The position numbers and the translations under genes were made by a program. DNA of 64,000 nucleotides from Altibacter lentus (GTDB lineage Bacteria > Bacteroidota > Bacteroidia > Flavobacteriales > Flavobacteriaceae): NCBI RefSeq assembly GCF_000746845.1, contig NZ_KN050846.1:379394-443393 (forward strand). Direction: 5' to 3'. Of the stretch, positions 9,984 to 17,986 are shown one piece after another. Within the stretch, counting starts at the first letter, position 1, and every line of letters begins with the position of its first letter. Below the pieces are notes generated by a model. The model was not told where the DNA came from. It made no database searches and saw only the letters and a program-made list of their open reading frames with translations.

Positions 9984-12900
9984 ATGAAACGATTTCGAAT
10001 CTTATTACTTTTTAGTGTGATTTTTATCGTTTCCTGTGCAACTTCAGGCACAGTGATCGATAGGGACGCTTCGGAAGTATGGGAGAAAGAGCAGGACACA
10101 GTCTCTGTAAAAGCCCGCTTCTTCGTTTTAGGAAATGCCTGGGGTCCCAATAGCGATATGGTATTGAATTCTGTTCAAGAAAAGATCATTAAAATACCTT
10201 CAGAAAAAAACCACATTCTGTTTTTGGGTGACAATGTAAGAGGGAAGAGCGAAGCGGGAGTTAAAGAACATCTGCAAAGACAAGTGGCGGTTTCTAAAGC
10301 AAGCAAAGCCAAGGCGTTCTTTGTACCCGGAAATTACGATTGGGAATTCGATGGTACGAGGGGGTTGGAGGTCATGGAAGATTATTTGGAGAAAGCGCTT
10401 GATACAGACGAAGTGCTAACACCCAATAATGGGTGCCCATTGGAAAGTATCGAAATATCAGAATCCATTCAACTTCTGGTAATTGATAGTCAGTGGTACC
10501 TGGAAAACTGGGACAAGCACTCAGGCATGAATGATAAATGTGAGATCAAGACACGAAAAAAGCTGCTATTAGAGATCGAAGGCGAACTAAAAGACCATGC
10601 CAACAAGCTGGTGCTGTTTGCAATGCATCATCCTTTGTACACCAATGGATTTCACGGCGGGCGTTTTTCGGCGCGGGATCATTTGTTTCCCTTGCAAGGA
10701 AACATACCGCTTCCGGGTATAGGGACCTTAGTGGCACAGATCCGCTCGCAGGGCGGCCCCTCCATTCAGGACCGGTTTAACCTTCGGTACAGAGAAATGG
10801 TCGATGCCTTGATTCCTTTACTTACCGAAAACGAGCAACGCATCTTAGTCGTTTCGGGTCACGAGCAGAACCTTCAGTATATAGAACAAGGAGCCATACA
10901 TCAGATTATTTCCGGCGCAGGAAATGATACCAAACCCGTAGGGATTAGTGACAACGGATTCTTCTCTCACGGAGGGCAGGGGTTCGCCGAAGTAGCGATT
11001 TTAGCGGATGGTAGTGCCTGGACCACATTTTTTGGTGTTGACGCCGCAGGGAACACCACACAGTTGTTTCAGAAAAAAGTGATCGCCGCACCTGTGCCCC
11101 CAAAGCTGGACCATCTTCCCACAGATTTTCCCAAAACCATGGAAGCGTCGGTTTACGATCTGGATCTGGTAGATCGTTCCGATTTTTTTACATCCTTCTG
11201 GGGCAACCACTATCGTGCGGTCTATGGAACTAAAGTGGAGGCCAAGGTCGCTATCCTCGATACGCTCTACGGAGGGCTTACTATCGAACGTCCGGGAGGC
11301 GGACACCAGACAAAATCGCTGCGGTTATTGACCAAGGAGGGAAAAGAGTACAATATGCGAGCCTTAAAGAAAAGTGCAACTCAATTTTTAAAAAGCACTA
11401 CGTTTAAAGGCGTGGACGGGGATAAATATTTCTCGGAAACTGTTACTGAAGAACTGATCCTGGATTTCTATACAGCGGCACATCCCTATGCGGCTTTTGC
11501 GATTCCAACGCTGGCAAAAGCGGCAGGAGTCTACTATACGACCCCTGAACTATTTTACGTCCCCCAACAAAGAGCATTAGGGAAATACAATGAAGAATAC
11601 GGAGATCAACTGTACATGATCGTTGAAAAACCTTCTGACGAGTACACACATAAAAAGAACTTTGGGTATCCGGATGATATTGAAAGTACCGATGATCTTT
11701 TAAGCAGACTTAGAGAAGATGAAGATTTCGTTCTTGATGAAGAGGCATACATACGGGCACGTATCTTCGACATGCTCATTGGAGACTGGGACCGCCACAG
11801 CGATCAATGGCGTTGGGCCGTTTTCGAGAATGACGGGGGCAAAACTGTATTCGTTCCTATCCCTCGAGACCGTGACCAAGTATTTGCGAATTTTGATGGA
11901 AGTTTTCTAAACTTACTTCGGAAGCTCATGGGAGGTGTCAATCAGCTTGGAGTCTATGGACCGGACATCCATGACGTAGAGTGGTTTAATGTAGCAGGTT
12001 CTAAACTCGATAGAGCCTTGGTAAAGCGCAGCGATAAAACGGTATGGCTTGAACAGGCCCGTATCTTACAAAAAGCATTGAACGAGCAGATCGTGGATGA
12101 AGCCTTTAAAGCACTCCCTAAAGAGGTACAAGACAGTACCATCGTCGAGATCAAATCACATTTATTAGCTCGAAAGGATAATTTGGTCTCGATCGTGGAT
12201 CGCTATTACAGCGCCTTCATTAAATTTCAAATGATCACCGGAACCGACAAAGATGATTATTTTGAGATCACCAGACTTCCGGGTGGGGTTACTCGAATTG
12301 TAGGTTATAGGATCAAAGATGGGGCGAAAGGAGAGCTGTTGTTCGATCGCACCTTTAACAGTGAGGAAACTAACGAAATATGGCTTTACGGCTTAGATGA
12401 TGACGATGTGTTCACGGTGACCGGGGAAGGGGATCGACCTGTATTACTTCGTATTATTGGCGGACAGGAAAAGGATCGGTACAATATAAAGAACGGGAAA
12501 GGAATTAAGGTGTACGATCGCCGGTCCAAGGACCATGAGATCGTGAATAAAGGGGGCTCACAATTCAGGTTTACGAATTTCTATGAAGCAAATCTTTACG
12601 ATTACCAGAAAAAACCATCAACCGGTGGCAGTATAGGCCTATTTACAGGCTATAACCCCGACACGGGATTTTCTATCGCTGCCCGGTTCGAAAAGACAGT
12701 AGACCAGTTTATTACCAATCCCTACGGACGTAAATTCAATCTAAGTACCCAGTACCACTTTTTAACACAAGGACTGGACATTGAGTTCGCCAAGCGATAT
12801 GCAGCAGCTGTGGGTTCCTTCAATATGTTGTTGCAAGGACGAGCGACCTCGAAGAATTATACACAAAATTTCTTTGGCTTCGGAAATGACACTCGTAACG

Positions 12901-13655
12901 ATGATGAACGTTTAGGGATCGATTTCAACAGAGTGAACCTGAGTTGGTACGAAGGAGGTTTCGGTTTTGAAACGGCTTCAGATTACGGTAGTTTTTTTCA
13001 GATTGGCTTGAACCTTCAGGCGGTAGATATAATTCGTAACGGTGCTAATTTTTTCGATCAGAACTTTTCCGAAGCATTTGGCGCACGCTCCTATTTTTTA
13101 AAACCCTCGCTTACGTATCGCTACAAGAATTTTAATGATCTTTATTTTCCCACCAAAGGGATGCTGTTTCAAGTAGAAGGAGGCGCTATTGACGCATTGG
13201 ATTCTCAAACCTTAAATGCTTTTATTGATGCTGGGGTGACCTTTTATAATTCGTTGTTAAGCAATAACAGGCTGGTGCTTAAAACGGAGGCAAAAAGCTT
13301 TGTTACCATCGGCGACCGTCCTCAATTCTATCAATCGGCGCAATTAGGGGCTGCGCGAGGCTTGCGATCCTACCGTAACGAGCGATTTACGGGTGATCAG
13401 AACCTGTTGGGAAGCGCAGATCTCTTATATAGTTTTGAAGAACTCAAAACCTTTCTCTTCCCGTTGGCGATCAATGTTTTTGCGGGCTATGATGTAGGTC
13501 GTGTGTGGGTTTCCGACGAGCGTTCCCGTCAGTGGCACGAGTCGTATGGTGGCGGAGTCCTGTTAAAATGGACAGATGCGATCCTAGGGAATGTGAGTGC
13601 CTTCCACGGTGCGGAAGGTTGGCGAATTGCCTATGGCTTTGGCGTTAGTTTTTGA
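9984..13655 (+). CDS. Phosphatase-like / kinase-like / Omp85-barrel lipoprotein, copy 3 (phosphatase motifs degraded)
   Basis: The ATG at 9984 is chosen because it starts a lipoprotein signal (FIVSC, lipid Cys 18) 16 bp after copy 2; a longer in-frame start would lie inside copy 2. 1,223 residues. Phosphatase motifs are damaged: GNAW (50-53) for GDAG, GNYDW (116-120) for GNHDW, GHEQ (292-295) for GHEH; GDN and HHP remain. The kinase-like set is intact: GGGHQT (438-443), RALKK (459-463), GDWDRHSDQWRW (600-611), PIPRDRDQ (625-632). The barrel has LRSYRNERFTG (1127-1137), with Ser in place of the usual Gly, and a terminal Phe. The gene overlaps the following convergent gene by 11 bp. Copies 1 and 3 look more alike than either is to copy 2. 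Confidence 0.85.
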   Translation: MKRFRILLLFSVIFIVSCATSGTVIDRDASEVWEKEQDTVSVKARFFVLGNAWGPNSDMVLNSVQEKIIKIPSEKNHILFLGDNVRGKSEAGVKEHLQRQVAVSKASKAKAFFVPGNYDWEFDGTRGLEVMEDYLEKALDTDEVLTPNNGCPLESIEISESIQLLVIDSQWYLENWDKHSGMNDKCEIKTRKKLLLEIEGELKDHANKLVLFAMHHPLYTNGFHGGRFSARDHLFPLQGNIPLPGIGTLVAQIRSQGGPSIQDRFNLRYREMVDALIPLLTENEQRILVVSGHEQNLQYIEQGAIHQIISGAGNDTKPVGISDNGFFSHGGQGFAEVAILADGSAWTTFFGVDAAGNTTQLFQKKVIAAPVPPKLDHLPTDFPKTMEASVYDLDLVDRSDFFTSFWGNHYRAVYGTKVEAKVAILDTLYGGLTIERPGGGHQTKSLRLLTKEGKEYNMRALKKSATQFLKSTTFKGVDGDKYFSETVTEELILDFYTAAHPYAAFAIPTLAKAAGVYYTTPELFYVPQQRALGKYNEEYGDQLYMIVEKPSDEYTHKKNFGYPDDIESTDDLLSRLREDEDFVLDEEAYIRARIFDMLIGDWDRHSDQWRWAVFENDGGKTVFVPIPRDRDQVFANFDGSFLNLLRKLMGGVNQLGVYGPDIHDVEWFNVAGSKLDRALVKRSDKTVWLEQARILQKALNEQIVDEAFKALPKEVQDSTIVEIKSHLLARKDNLVSIVDRYYSAFIKFQMITGTDKDDYFEITRLPGGVTRIVGYRIKDGAKGELLFDRTFNSEETNEIWLYGLDDDDVFTVTGEGDRPVLLRIIGGQEKDRYNIKNGKGIKVYDRRSKDHEIVNKGGSQFRFTNFYEANLYDYQKKPSTGGSIGLFTGYNPDTGFSIAARFEKTVDQFITNPYGRKFNLSTQYHFLTQGLDIEFAKRYAAAVGSFNMLLQGRATSKNYTQNFFGFGNDTRNDDERLGIDFNRVNLSWYEGGFGFETASDYGSFFQIGLNLQAVDIIRNGANFFDQNFSEAFGARSYFLKPSLTYRYKNFNDLYFPTKGMLFQVEGGAIDALDSQTLNAFIDAGVTFYNSLLSNNRLVLKTEAKSFVTIGDRPQFYQSAQLGAARGLRSYRNERFTGDQNLLGSADLLYSFEELKTFLFPLAINVFAGYDVGRVWVSDERSRQWHESYGGGVLLKWTDAILGNVSAFHGAEGWRIAYGFGVSF

Positions 13656-14505
13656 TGGAAAGCTCGTAGAGATTTCCGCCTACATAGCCATTGCGTTCAT
13701 CGGCAATGTATAAAGTAGTGGCATCTTTAAAACTAACACTCTCCTTTTGTGATTTATGACCTAATTTAATCTCCTCTACCGTTCCTTCAAAAAAGCGATC
13801 TCCCGTGTAGTTTCTAAAAAGAAACACCTTGTTGTAAGTTAGCAAGGCTAGTGTACCGTTTTCATGATCGATGGCAGCACTGGTCACATCACAATCTGAA
13901 GGATCCTTGCAGGTTTTAAATGAATCGATATATTCGGCTTCAAAAGTACCGGCACGCGCAGGAAGTTTATACAGTTTTGTGGTCCCGTCGAACTTAGAAC
14001 TGCGGTTTCTGGTAAAGAGATAGAAATGCTCTTTAAAGTAGATAAAGGCTTCAATATCGAAATTTCGTTCGCGCTTCTTAGGAGGAAATTCAGTTTGATC
14101 CTCTAATGAAAAGCTTGTTTTTGTTGCGGTGGTCCTATCCCCTTCAATGGAAACTAGGTTTGGAATGGTATAGATAACAAGGTCTTTGCGGGCGTTATTA
14201 TTATTGCCAAAATCACCTATATAGAGCGTTCCTTTACCATCATCGGCGAGATCTTCCCAATCTCTGTTCTTGGCATTATCGATCGTGATGGTTTTCTTGA
14301 CAGCTTCGGTAGATGGATCTATACCAAAGACGGTACGCGCATTGCCGGCATCGGCCACCATCCATACCAGGTCGCTATTGGCAAGATGTTCCATGCCGCT
14401 AACTTCATCTAAGGCAATTGGAAGAGAGGCAAGGATTTTTAACTTTCCAAAGTCTTGACAACTTATGGAGATACCAATAAAACAAAAGAGCAGGAATTTT
14501 TTCAT
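13645..14505 (-). CDS. Beta-propeller-type lipoprotein of unknown function
   Basis: 286 residues starting at the ATG at 14503-14505. This start gives a clean lipoprotein signal (MKKFLLFCF, lipobox SISC). An in-frame start about 100 bp upstream would extend into dps and through its terminator, so it was rejected. Repeated beta-strand blocks with turn motifs (DLVWMVADAGN, GTLYIGDFGNN, HFYLFTRNRSS, TTLYIADERNG) suggest a propeller like those of phytase-like or NHL-like proteins. No catalytic motif is recognised. It lies after dps in the same direction and its 3' end overlaps the third barrel gene by 11 bp. The fold assignment is inference. Confidence 0.75.
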   Translation of the reverse strand: MKKFLLFCFIGISISCQDFGKLKILASLPIALDEVSGMEHLANSDLVWMVADAGNARTVFGIDPSTEAVKKTITIDNAKNRDWEDLADDGKGTLYIGDFGNNNNARKDLVIYTIPNLVSIEGDRTTATKTSFSLEDQTEFPPKKRERNFDIEAFIYFKEHFYLFTRNRSSKFDGTTKLYKLPARAGTFEAEYIDSFKTCKDPSDCDVTSAAIDHENGTLALLTYNKVFLFRNYTGDRFFEGTVEEIKLGHKSQKESVSFKDATTLYIADERNGYVGGNLYELSIKN

Positions 14506-14532
14506 AATAAAAAGTCTGCCCGAAGACAGACT
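14501..14532 (-). terminator. Rho-independent terminator after dps, abutting the next start codon
   Basis: On the minus strand AGTCTG (14532-14527) pairs with CAGACT (14518-14513) around an 8-nt loop, followed by a T-rich run that ends at the ATG at 14505. It lies between the dps stop (14550) and the lipoprotein start, so it ends or attenuates the dps transcript. Confidence 0.7.
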
Positions 14533-14549
14533 CTGTTTTATTCGCATCC

Positions 14550-15041
14550 TTAGGCTTTGGGATGCGTATCGTTCGTTTTCATGGACCAGGCATCCAGCAT
14601 CCAACTTGTTTTTTCCAGATCTGCAATATAAGAACCAATTAGGTCTATGGTTCCTTCATCGCCGGCAGCATCTGCCTTTTCGATCACCTTACGCATGTGT
14701 TCAATAATGGTACCGTGGTCCTTGAGAAGGGTCTTTACCATTTCTACATCATCAAGTGTTGAAGCGGATTCTTTTAAATTGGATTTTTCCAGATAATCTG
14801 AAAAATTACTCACCGGCTGGAACCGAAGTGTGAGGATGCGTTCTGCGATCTCATCGATCTTGAGTTTGGCATCGTCGTACATCTCTTCGAACTTTACATG
14901 AAGATCGAAAAAATTCTTGCCTACCACATTCCAGTGGAAATTTCGTAGTTTTTGATAATAAACATGGTAATCGGCTAATAATACATTGAGTTCTTGTGCG
15001 GTTTTGGTGATTTTAGTTTTATCGAGATTCAGGTAATTCAT
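14550..15041 (-). CDS. dps: Dps family DNA-binding ferritin-like protein
   Basis: 163 residues, the usual Dps length. Dps dodecamers oxidise and store iron using hydrogen peroxide and protect DNA under stress. The intersubunit ferroxidase ligands can be placed at H36 (in RNFHWNVVG), H48, E52, D63 and E67; the 12-4-11-4 spacing matches the family, with Glu where Asp is usual at the third position. No signal peptide, so it is cytoplasmic. It has its own promoter candidate upstream (15064-15094) and a terminator just downstream. It may be expressed in stationary phase or under oxidative stress, but no specific operator was seen. Confidence 0.95.
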   Translation of the reverse strand: MNYLNLDKTKITKTAQELNVLLADYHVYYQKLRNFHWNVVGKNFFDLHVKFEEMYDDAKLKIDEIAERILTLRFQPVSNFSDYLEKSNLKESASTLDDVEMVKTLLKDHGTIIEHMRKVIEKADAAGDEGTIDLIGSYIADLEKTSWMLDAWSMKTNDTHPKA

Positions 15042-15063
15042 ATGTTTAATTTTTTGGTTCTTT

Positions 15064-15094
15064 CAAAAGTACGAGCAAACCAAGCGAGTGCCAA
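15064..15094 (-). promoter_or_regulatory. Bacteroidota-type promoter of dps
   Basis: Read on the minus strand: TTGG (15094-15091) near -33, then about 19-20 nt, then TACTTTTG (15071-15064), matching the -7 consensus TAnnTTTG. It sits 23 bp upstream of the dps start codon. Confidence 0.6.
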
Positions 15095-15214
15095 TTTTTG
15101 TGAGCTCTTTAATCTTTTTTTAACGCTGAATTTCTGCATTTTAAGAAACTGTAAAGAATACTATTTAAATATGGGTTATCAAGCTGTCGCCAAGATTCTT
15201 TACCGTAATTATTG

Positions 15215-15222
15215 TACCTTTG
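15215..15222 (+). promoter_or_regulatory. -7 box of the cysQ operon promoter
   Basis: TACCTTTG matches the Bacteroidota TAnnTTTG box and lies 25 bp before the cysQ ATG at 15247. It therefore supports that start over the in-frame start at 15220, which would overlap the box. A clear -33 TTG was not found. Confidence 0.45.
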
Positions 15223-15246
15223 GCGCTTCAAATAAATTCCCAATCT

Positions 15247-16038
15247 ATGAAACCTTATTTGACCTTGGCTATACAAGCGGCTTTGGAGGCCGGCGAAAAG
15301 ATACTGAGCATTTATGAAACGGACTTTGACATCGAAACCAAAGATGACAATTCGCCACTTACTACAGCCGATAAACACGCGAACGAGGCTATCATGAGCT
15401 ATCTTACGCAAACGGATATTCCAATCATTAGCGAAGAGAACAAACGTATACTTTATTCAGAAAGAAAAAACTGGACACGCTGCTGGATCGTGGATCCATT
15501 AGACGGCACCAAAGAGTTTATCAAGCGAAATGGTGAGTTTACTGTAAACATTGCGCTAATAGAGGATAATGCGCCTTTATTAGGGGTTATTTACGTTCCC
15601 GTTAGCAAAACCCTCTATTTTACCTCTCATGACGCAACTAAGGCGTATAAGATCGAATTGGCTTCGGAAACAGTGCCCGTAGATGAGATCTTTGCGAATG
15701 CTTCAGAAATACATCCCGACCTAAAAGGGGACGCTCCCGTCAAGATCGTAGGAAGTCGTTCGCATTTAAATGAAGACACGAAGGCGTTTATTTCAGAAAT
15801 AGAAAAGGAAAATTCGGTTGAGATAGTTTCTAAGGGAAGTTCTTTAAAATTTTGTTTGGTGGCCGAAGGTGCGGCTCACGTGTATCCGCGTTTTGCACCC
15901 ACCATGGAATGGGATACCGCTGCGGGTCAGGCTATTTGTGAAGCGGTGAAGGTGAAAGTTATAGATAACAGTACTCAAAAACCCTTGCGATATAATAAGG
16001 AAAACCTATTGAATCCGTACTTTTTAGTAACCGCCTAA
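15247..16038 (+). CDS. cysQ: 3'(2'),5'-bisphosphate nucleotidase CysQ
   Basis: About 263 residues from the ATG at 15247, chosen because of the promoter box just upstream and family length. CysQ removes a phosphate from PAP, the by-product of sulfotransfer, and from PAPS, so it controls the PAPS pool and relieves PAP inhibition. The inositol-monophosphatase fold motifs are visible: NSPLTTADKHAN, IISEEN, WIVDPLDGTKEFI and EWDTAAG. Cytoplasmic. The stop overlaps the next start as TAATG. It heads an operon with APS kinase and sulfate adenylyltransferase, upstream of a sulfotransferase gene. Confidence 0.95.
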   Translation: MKPYLTLAIQAALEAGEKILSIYETDFDIETKDDNSPLTTADKHANEAIMSYLTQTDIPIISEENKRILYSERKNWTRCWIVDPLDGTKEFIKRNGEFTVNIALIEDNAPLLGVIYVPVSKTLYFTSHDATKAYKIELASETVPVDEIFANASEIHPDLKGDAPVKIVGSRSHLNEDTKAFISEIEKENSVEIVSKGSSLKFCLVAEGAAHVYPRFAPTMEWDTAAGQAICEAVKVKVIDNSTQKPLRYNKENLLNPYFLVTA

Positions 16039-16466
16039 TGACTGACACATCGTATAAAAGGCACCTCGCAAAGACCATTACTTGGCGTATTGTGGGAACC
16101 CTGGATACCATACTGCTCTCATGGTTGATTACAGGAGACGCGTTATTAGGCTTACAAATTGGTCTCGCTGAGGTTATCACTAAAATGATCTTGTATTTTA
16201 TCCACGAACGTGTTTGGTTTAAAGTGAACCTATCCAAGAACGGTAAAATACTGGAAAGCAGGAAAAGACATATAGCGAAGACGTTCACGTGGCGCGGTTT
16301 GGGAACATTGGATACGATGATCATTTCGTGGATCATTTCCGGGAATCCCTTTACCGGTCTTAAAATTGGATTTGCAGAGTTGATCACAAAGATGATTTTA
16401 TATTATCTTCACGAAAGAGTTTGGTATCGAATGGATTACGGATTAGAAAAACGCAAGTTAGAATAG
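16038..16466 (+). CDS. DUF2061 membrane protein, internally duplicated
   Basis: 142 residues made of two copies of one unit: residues about 7-65 (RHLAKTITWRIVGTLDTILL ... HERVWFK) and 77-135 (RHIAKTFTWRGLGTLDTMII ... HERVWYR). Each has two hydrophobic helices and ends in HERVW. The family is DUF2061, often found beside sulfate-activation genes. The function is not established; a role in sulfate uptake or as a membrane partner of the activation enzymes is inference. It overlaps cysQ by one base and ends 2 bp before cysC. Confidence 0.85.
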   Translation: MTDTSYKRHLAKTITWRIVGTLDTILLSWLITGDALLGLQIGLAEVITKMILYFIHERVWFKVNLSKNGKILESRKRHIAKTFTWRGLGTLDTMIISWIISGNPFTGLKIGFAELITKMILYYLHERVWYRMDYGLEKRKLE

Positions 16467-16468
16467 TA

Positions 16469-17062
16469 ATGAAGCATATTGTTCAACAGGAATATTCAGT
16501 AAATAAAACGAAGCGAAATCGACGTAACGGTCATGGAAGCTTTTTAATATGGTTCACAGGTTTGTCCGGTTCCGGAAAATCTACAATTGCCAATGCTGTG
16601 GAAGCACAATTGGTGCAACAAGGCATTCACACCTATACTTTGGATGGCGATAATGTGCGAAAAGGACTTAATGCCAATTTAACCTTTTCACCCGAAGACC
16701 GTGCCGAGAATATACGCAGGATTGCAGAGGTTTCTCACCTTATGATAGACGCAGGTCTGGTAGTATTGGCGGCGTTTGTTTCACCATATGCCAAGGATCG
16801 GGAAACGATCCAAAAGATTGTAGGGTATACAAACTATGTGGAAATATTTATCAATACCCCGCTGGAAGAGTGTGAACGCAGAGATGTAAAGGGTTTATAT
16901 GCGAAGGCGCGTGCCGGCGAGATCAAGAATTTTACGGGTATAGATGCACCTTACGAAGCTCCGGTAGCGCCACATGTACAGATTGACACCATGAAGGTGC
17001 CCGTTGCGAGTGCCGTGAAACAAATTTTAAAAGCGATAGAAAACAAACTTGATATACAATGA
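16469..17062 (+). CDS. cysC: Adenylylsulfate kinase (APS kinase) CysC
   Basis: 197 residues from ATG 16469. It phosphorylates APS with ATP to give PAPS. The Walker A loop GLSGSGKST is at 31-39; DGDNVRKGLN, SPEDRAENIRRIAEV and KARAGEIKNFTG are standard APS-kinase motifs. An alternative start 48 bp upstream would lie inside DUF2061 and was not chosen. The stop overlaps the cysD start (ATGA). In this operon without PAPS reductase, the product is probably used for sulfotransfer. Confidence 0.95.
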   Translation: MKHIVQQEYSVNKTKRNRRNGHGSFLIWFTGLSGSGKSTIANAVEAQLVQQGIHTYTLDGDNVRKGLNANLTFSPEDRAENIRRIAEVSHLMIDAGLVVLAAFVSPYAKDRETIQKIVGYTNYVEIFINTPLEECERRDVKGLYAKARAGEIKNFTGIDAPYEAPVAPHVQIDTMKVPVASAVKQILKAIENKLDIQ

Positions 17063-17964
17063 GCAAGTATTATTTGAACTATTTGGACGAATTGGAGTCT
17101 GAAGCAATTTTTATTCTAAGGGAAGTATGGGCGCAGTTTCAGAATCCTGTGATACTGTTCTCCGGAGGAAAAGATTCCATCGTAGTTACACATTTGGCTA
17201 AAAAAGCCTGTTATCCGTCACGATTACCATTTCCGCTAATGCACGTGGACACCGGCCACAATTTTCCTGAAACCATTCAGTTTCGTGATGACCTTATCAC
17301 AGAGCTTGAAGCTCAGCTAATTGTAGGTTCTGTGCAAGAGTCTATCGATCAAGGCCGGGTGGCGGAAGAACGTGGTAAGAATGCTACCAGAAATGCCTTG
17401 CAGATCACAACCTTGCTGGACGCCATCGAGATGCACCATGTAGATTGTGCCATAGGAGGGGGGAGACGTGATGAAGAAAAAGCAAGGGCCAAAGAACGTT
17501 TCTTTTCGCATCGGGATGACTTCGGGCAATGGGACCCTAAGAATCAACGTCCCGAACTATGGAACCTGCTTAATGGAAAACATTTTGAAGGGGAGCACTT
17601 TAGAGCATTTCCAATTAGTAACTGGACAGAGATGGATGTGTGGAACTACATCCTTAGGGAGAACATCAAGATCCCGTCGTTATACTTTGCGCATGAGCGC
17701 GAGGTGGTTTGGCGAAGCAATTCTTGGATTCCGGTATCCCGGCATTTAAAACTGGAAGAGGGAGAAACAGTACATACCAAAAAGATACGTTTCAGGACGC
17801 TGGGTGATATCACGATTACAGGAGGCATAGAAAGTGAAGCTGATACTTTGGAAAAGATCGTAACTGAAGTAGCTGCCATGAAGCAAACCGAACGAGGTAA
17901 CCGAAGCGATGATAAACGTAGCGAGACCGCTATGGAAGACAGAAAGCGACAAGGGTATTTTTAA
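17059..17964 (+). CDS. cysD: Sulfate adenylyltransferase subunit 2 CysD
   Basis: 301 residues, the normal length. With CysN it forms ATP sulfurylase, making APS from sulfate and ATP. The PP-loop SGGKDS is at 35-40, and HVDTGHNFPET, GGGRRDEEKARAKERFFS and the C-terminal MEDRKRQGYF are hallmark CysD motifs. Cytoplasmic. It overlaps cysC by 4 bp and is followed by cysN after 22 bp. Confidence 0.96.
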   Translation: MSKYYLNYLDELESEAIFILREVWAQFQNPVILFSGGKDSIVVTHLAKKACYPSRLPFPLMHVDTGHNFPETIQFRDDLITELEAQLIVGSVQESIDQGRVAEERGKNATRNALQITTLLDAIEMHHVDCAIGGGRRDEEKARAKERFFSHRDDFGQWDPKNQRPELWNLLNGKHFEGEHFRAFPISNWTEMDVWNYILRENIKIPSLYFAHEREVVWRSNSWIPVSRHLKLEEGETVHTKKIRFRTLGDITITGGIESEADTLEKIVTEVAAMKQTERGNRSDDKRSETAMEDRKRQGYF

Positions 17965-17986
17965 GATAATTCCAAAAAATTTCATC

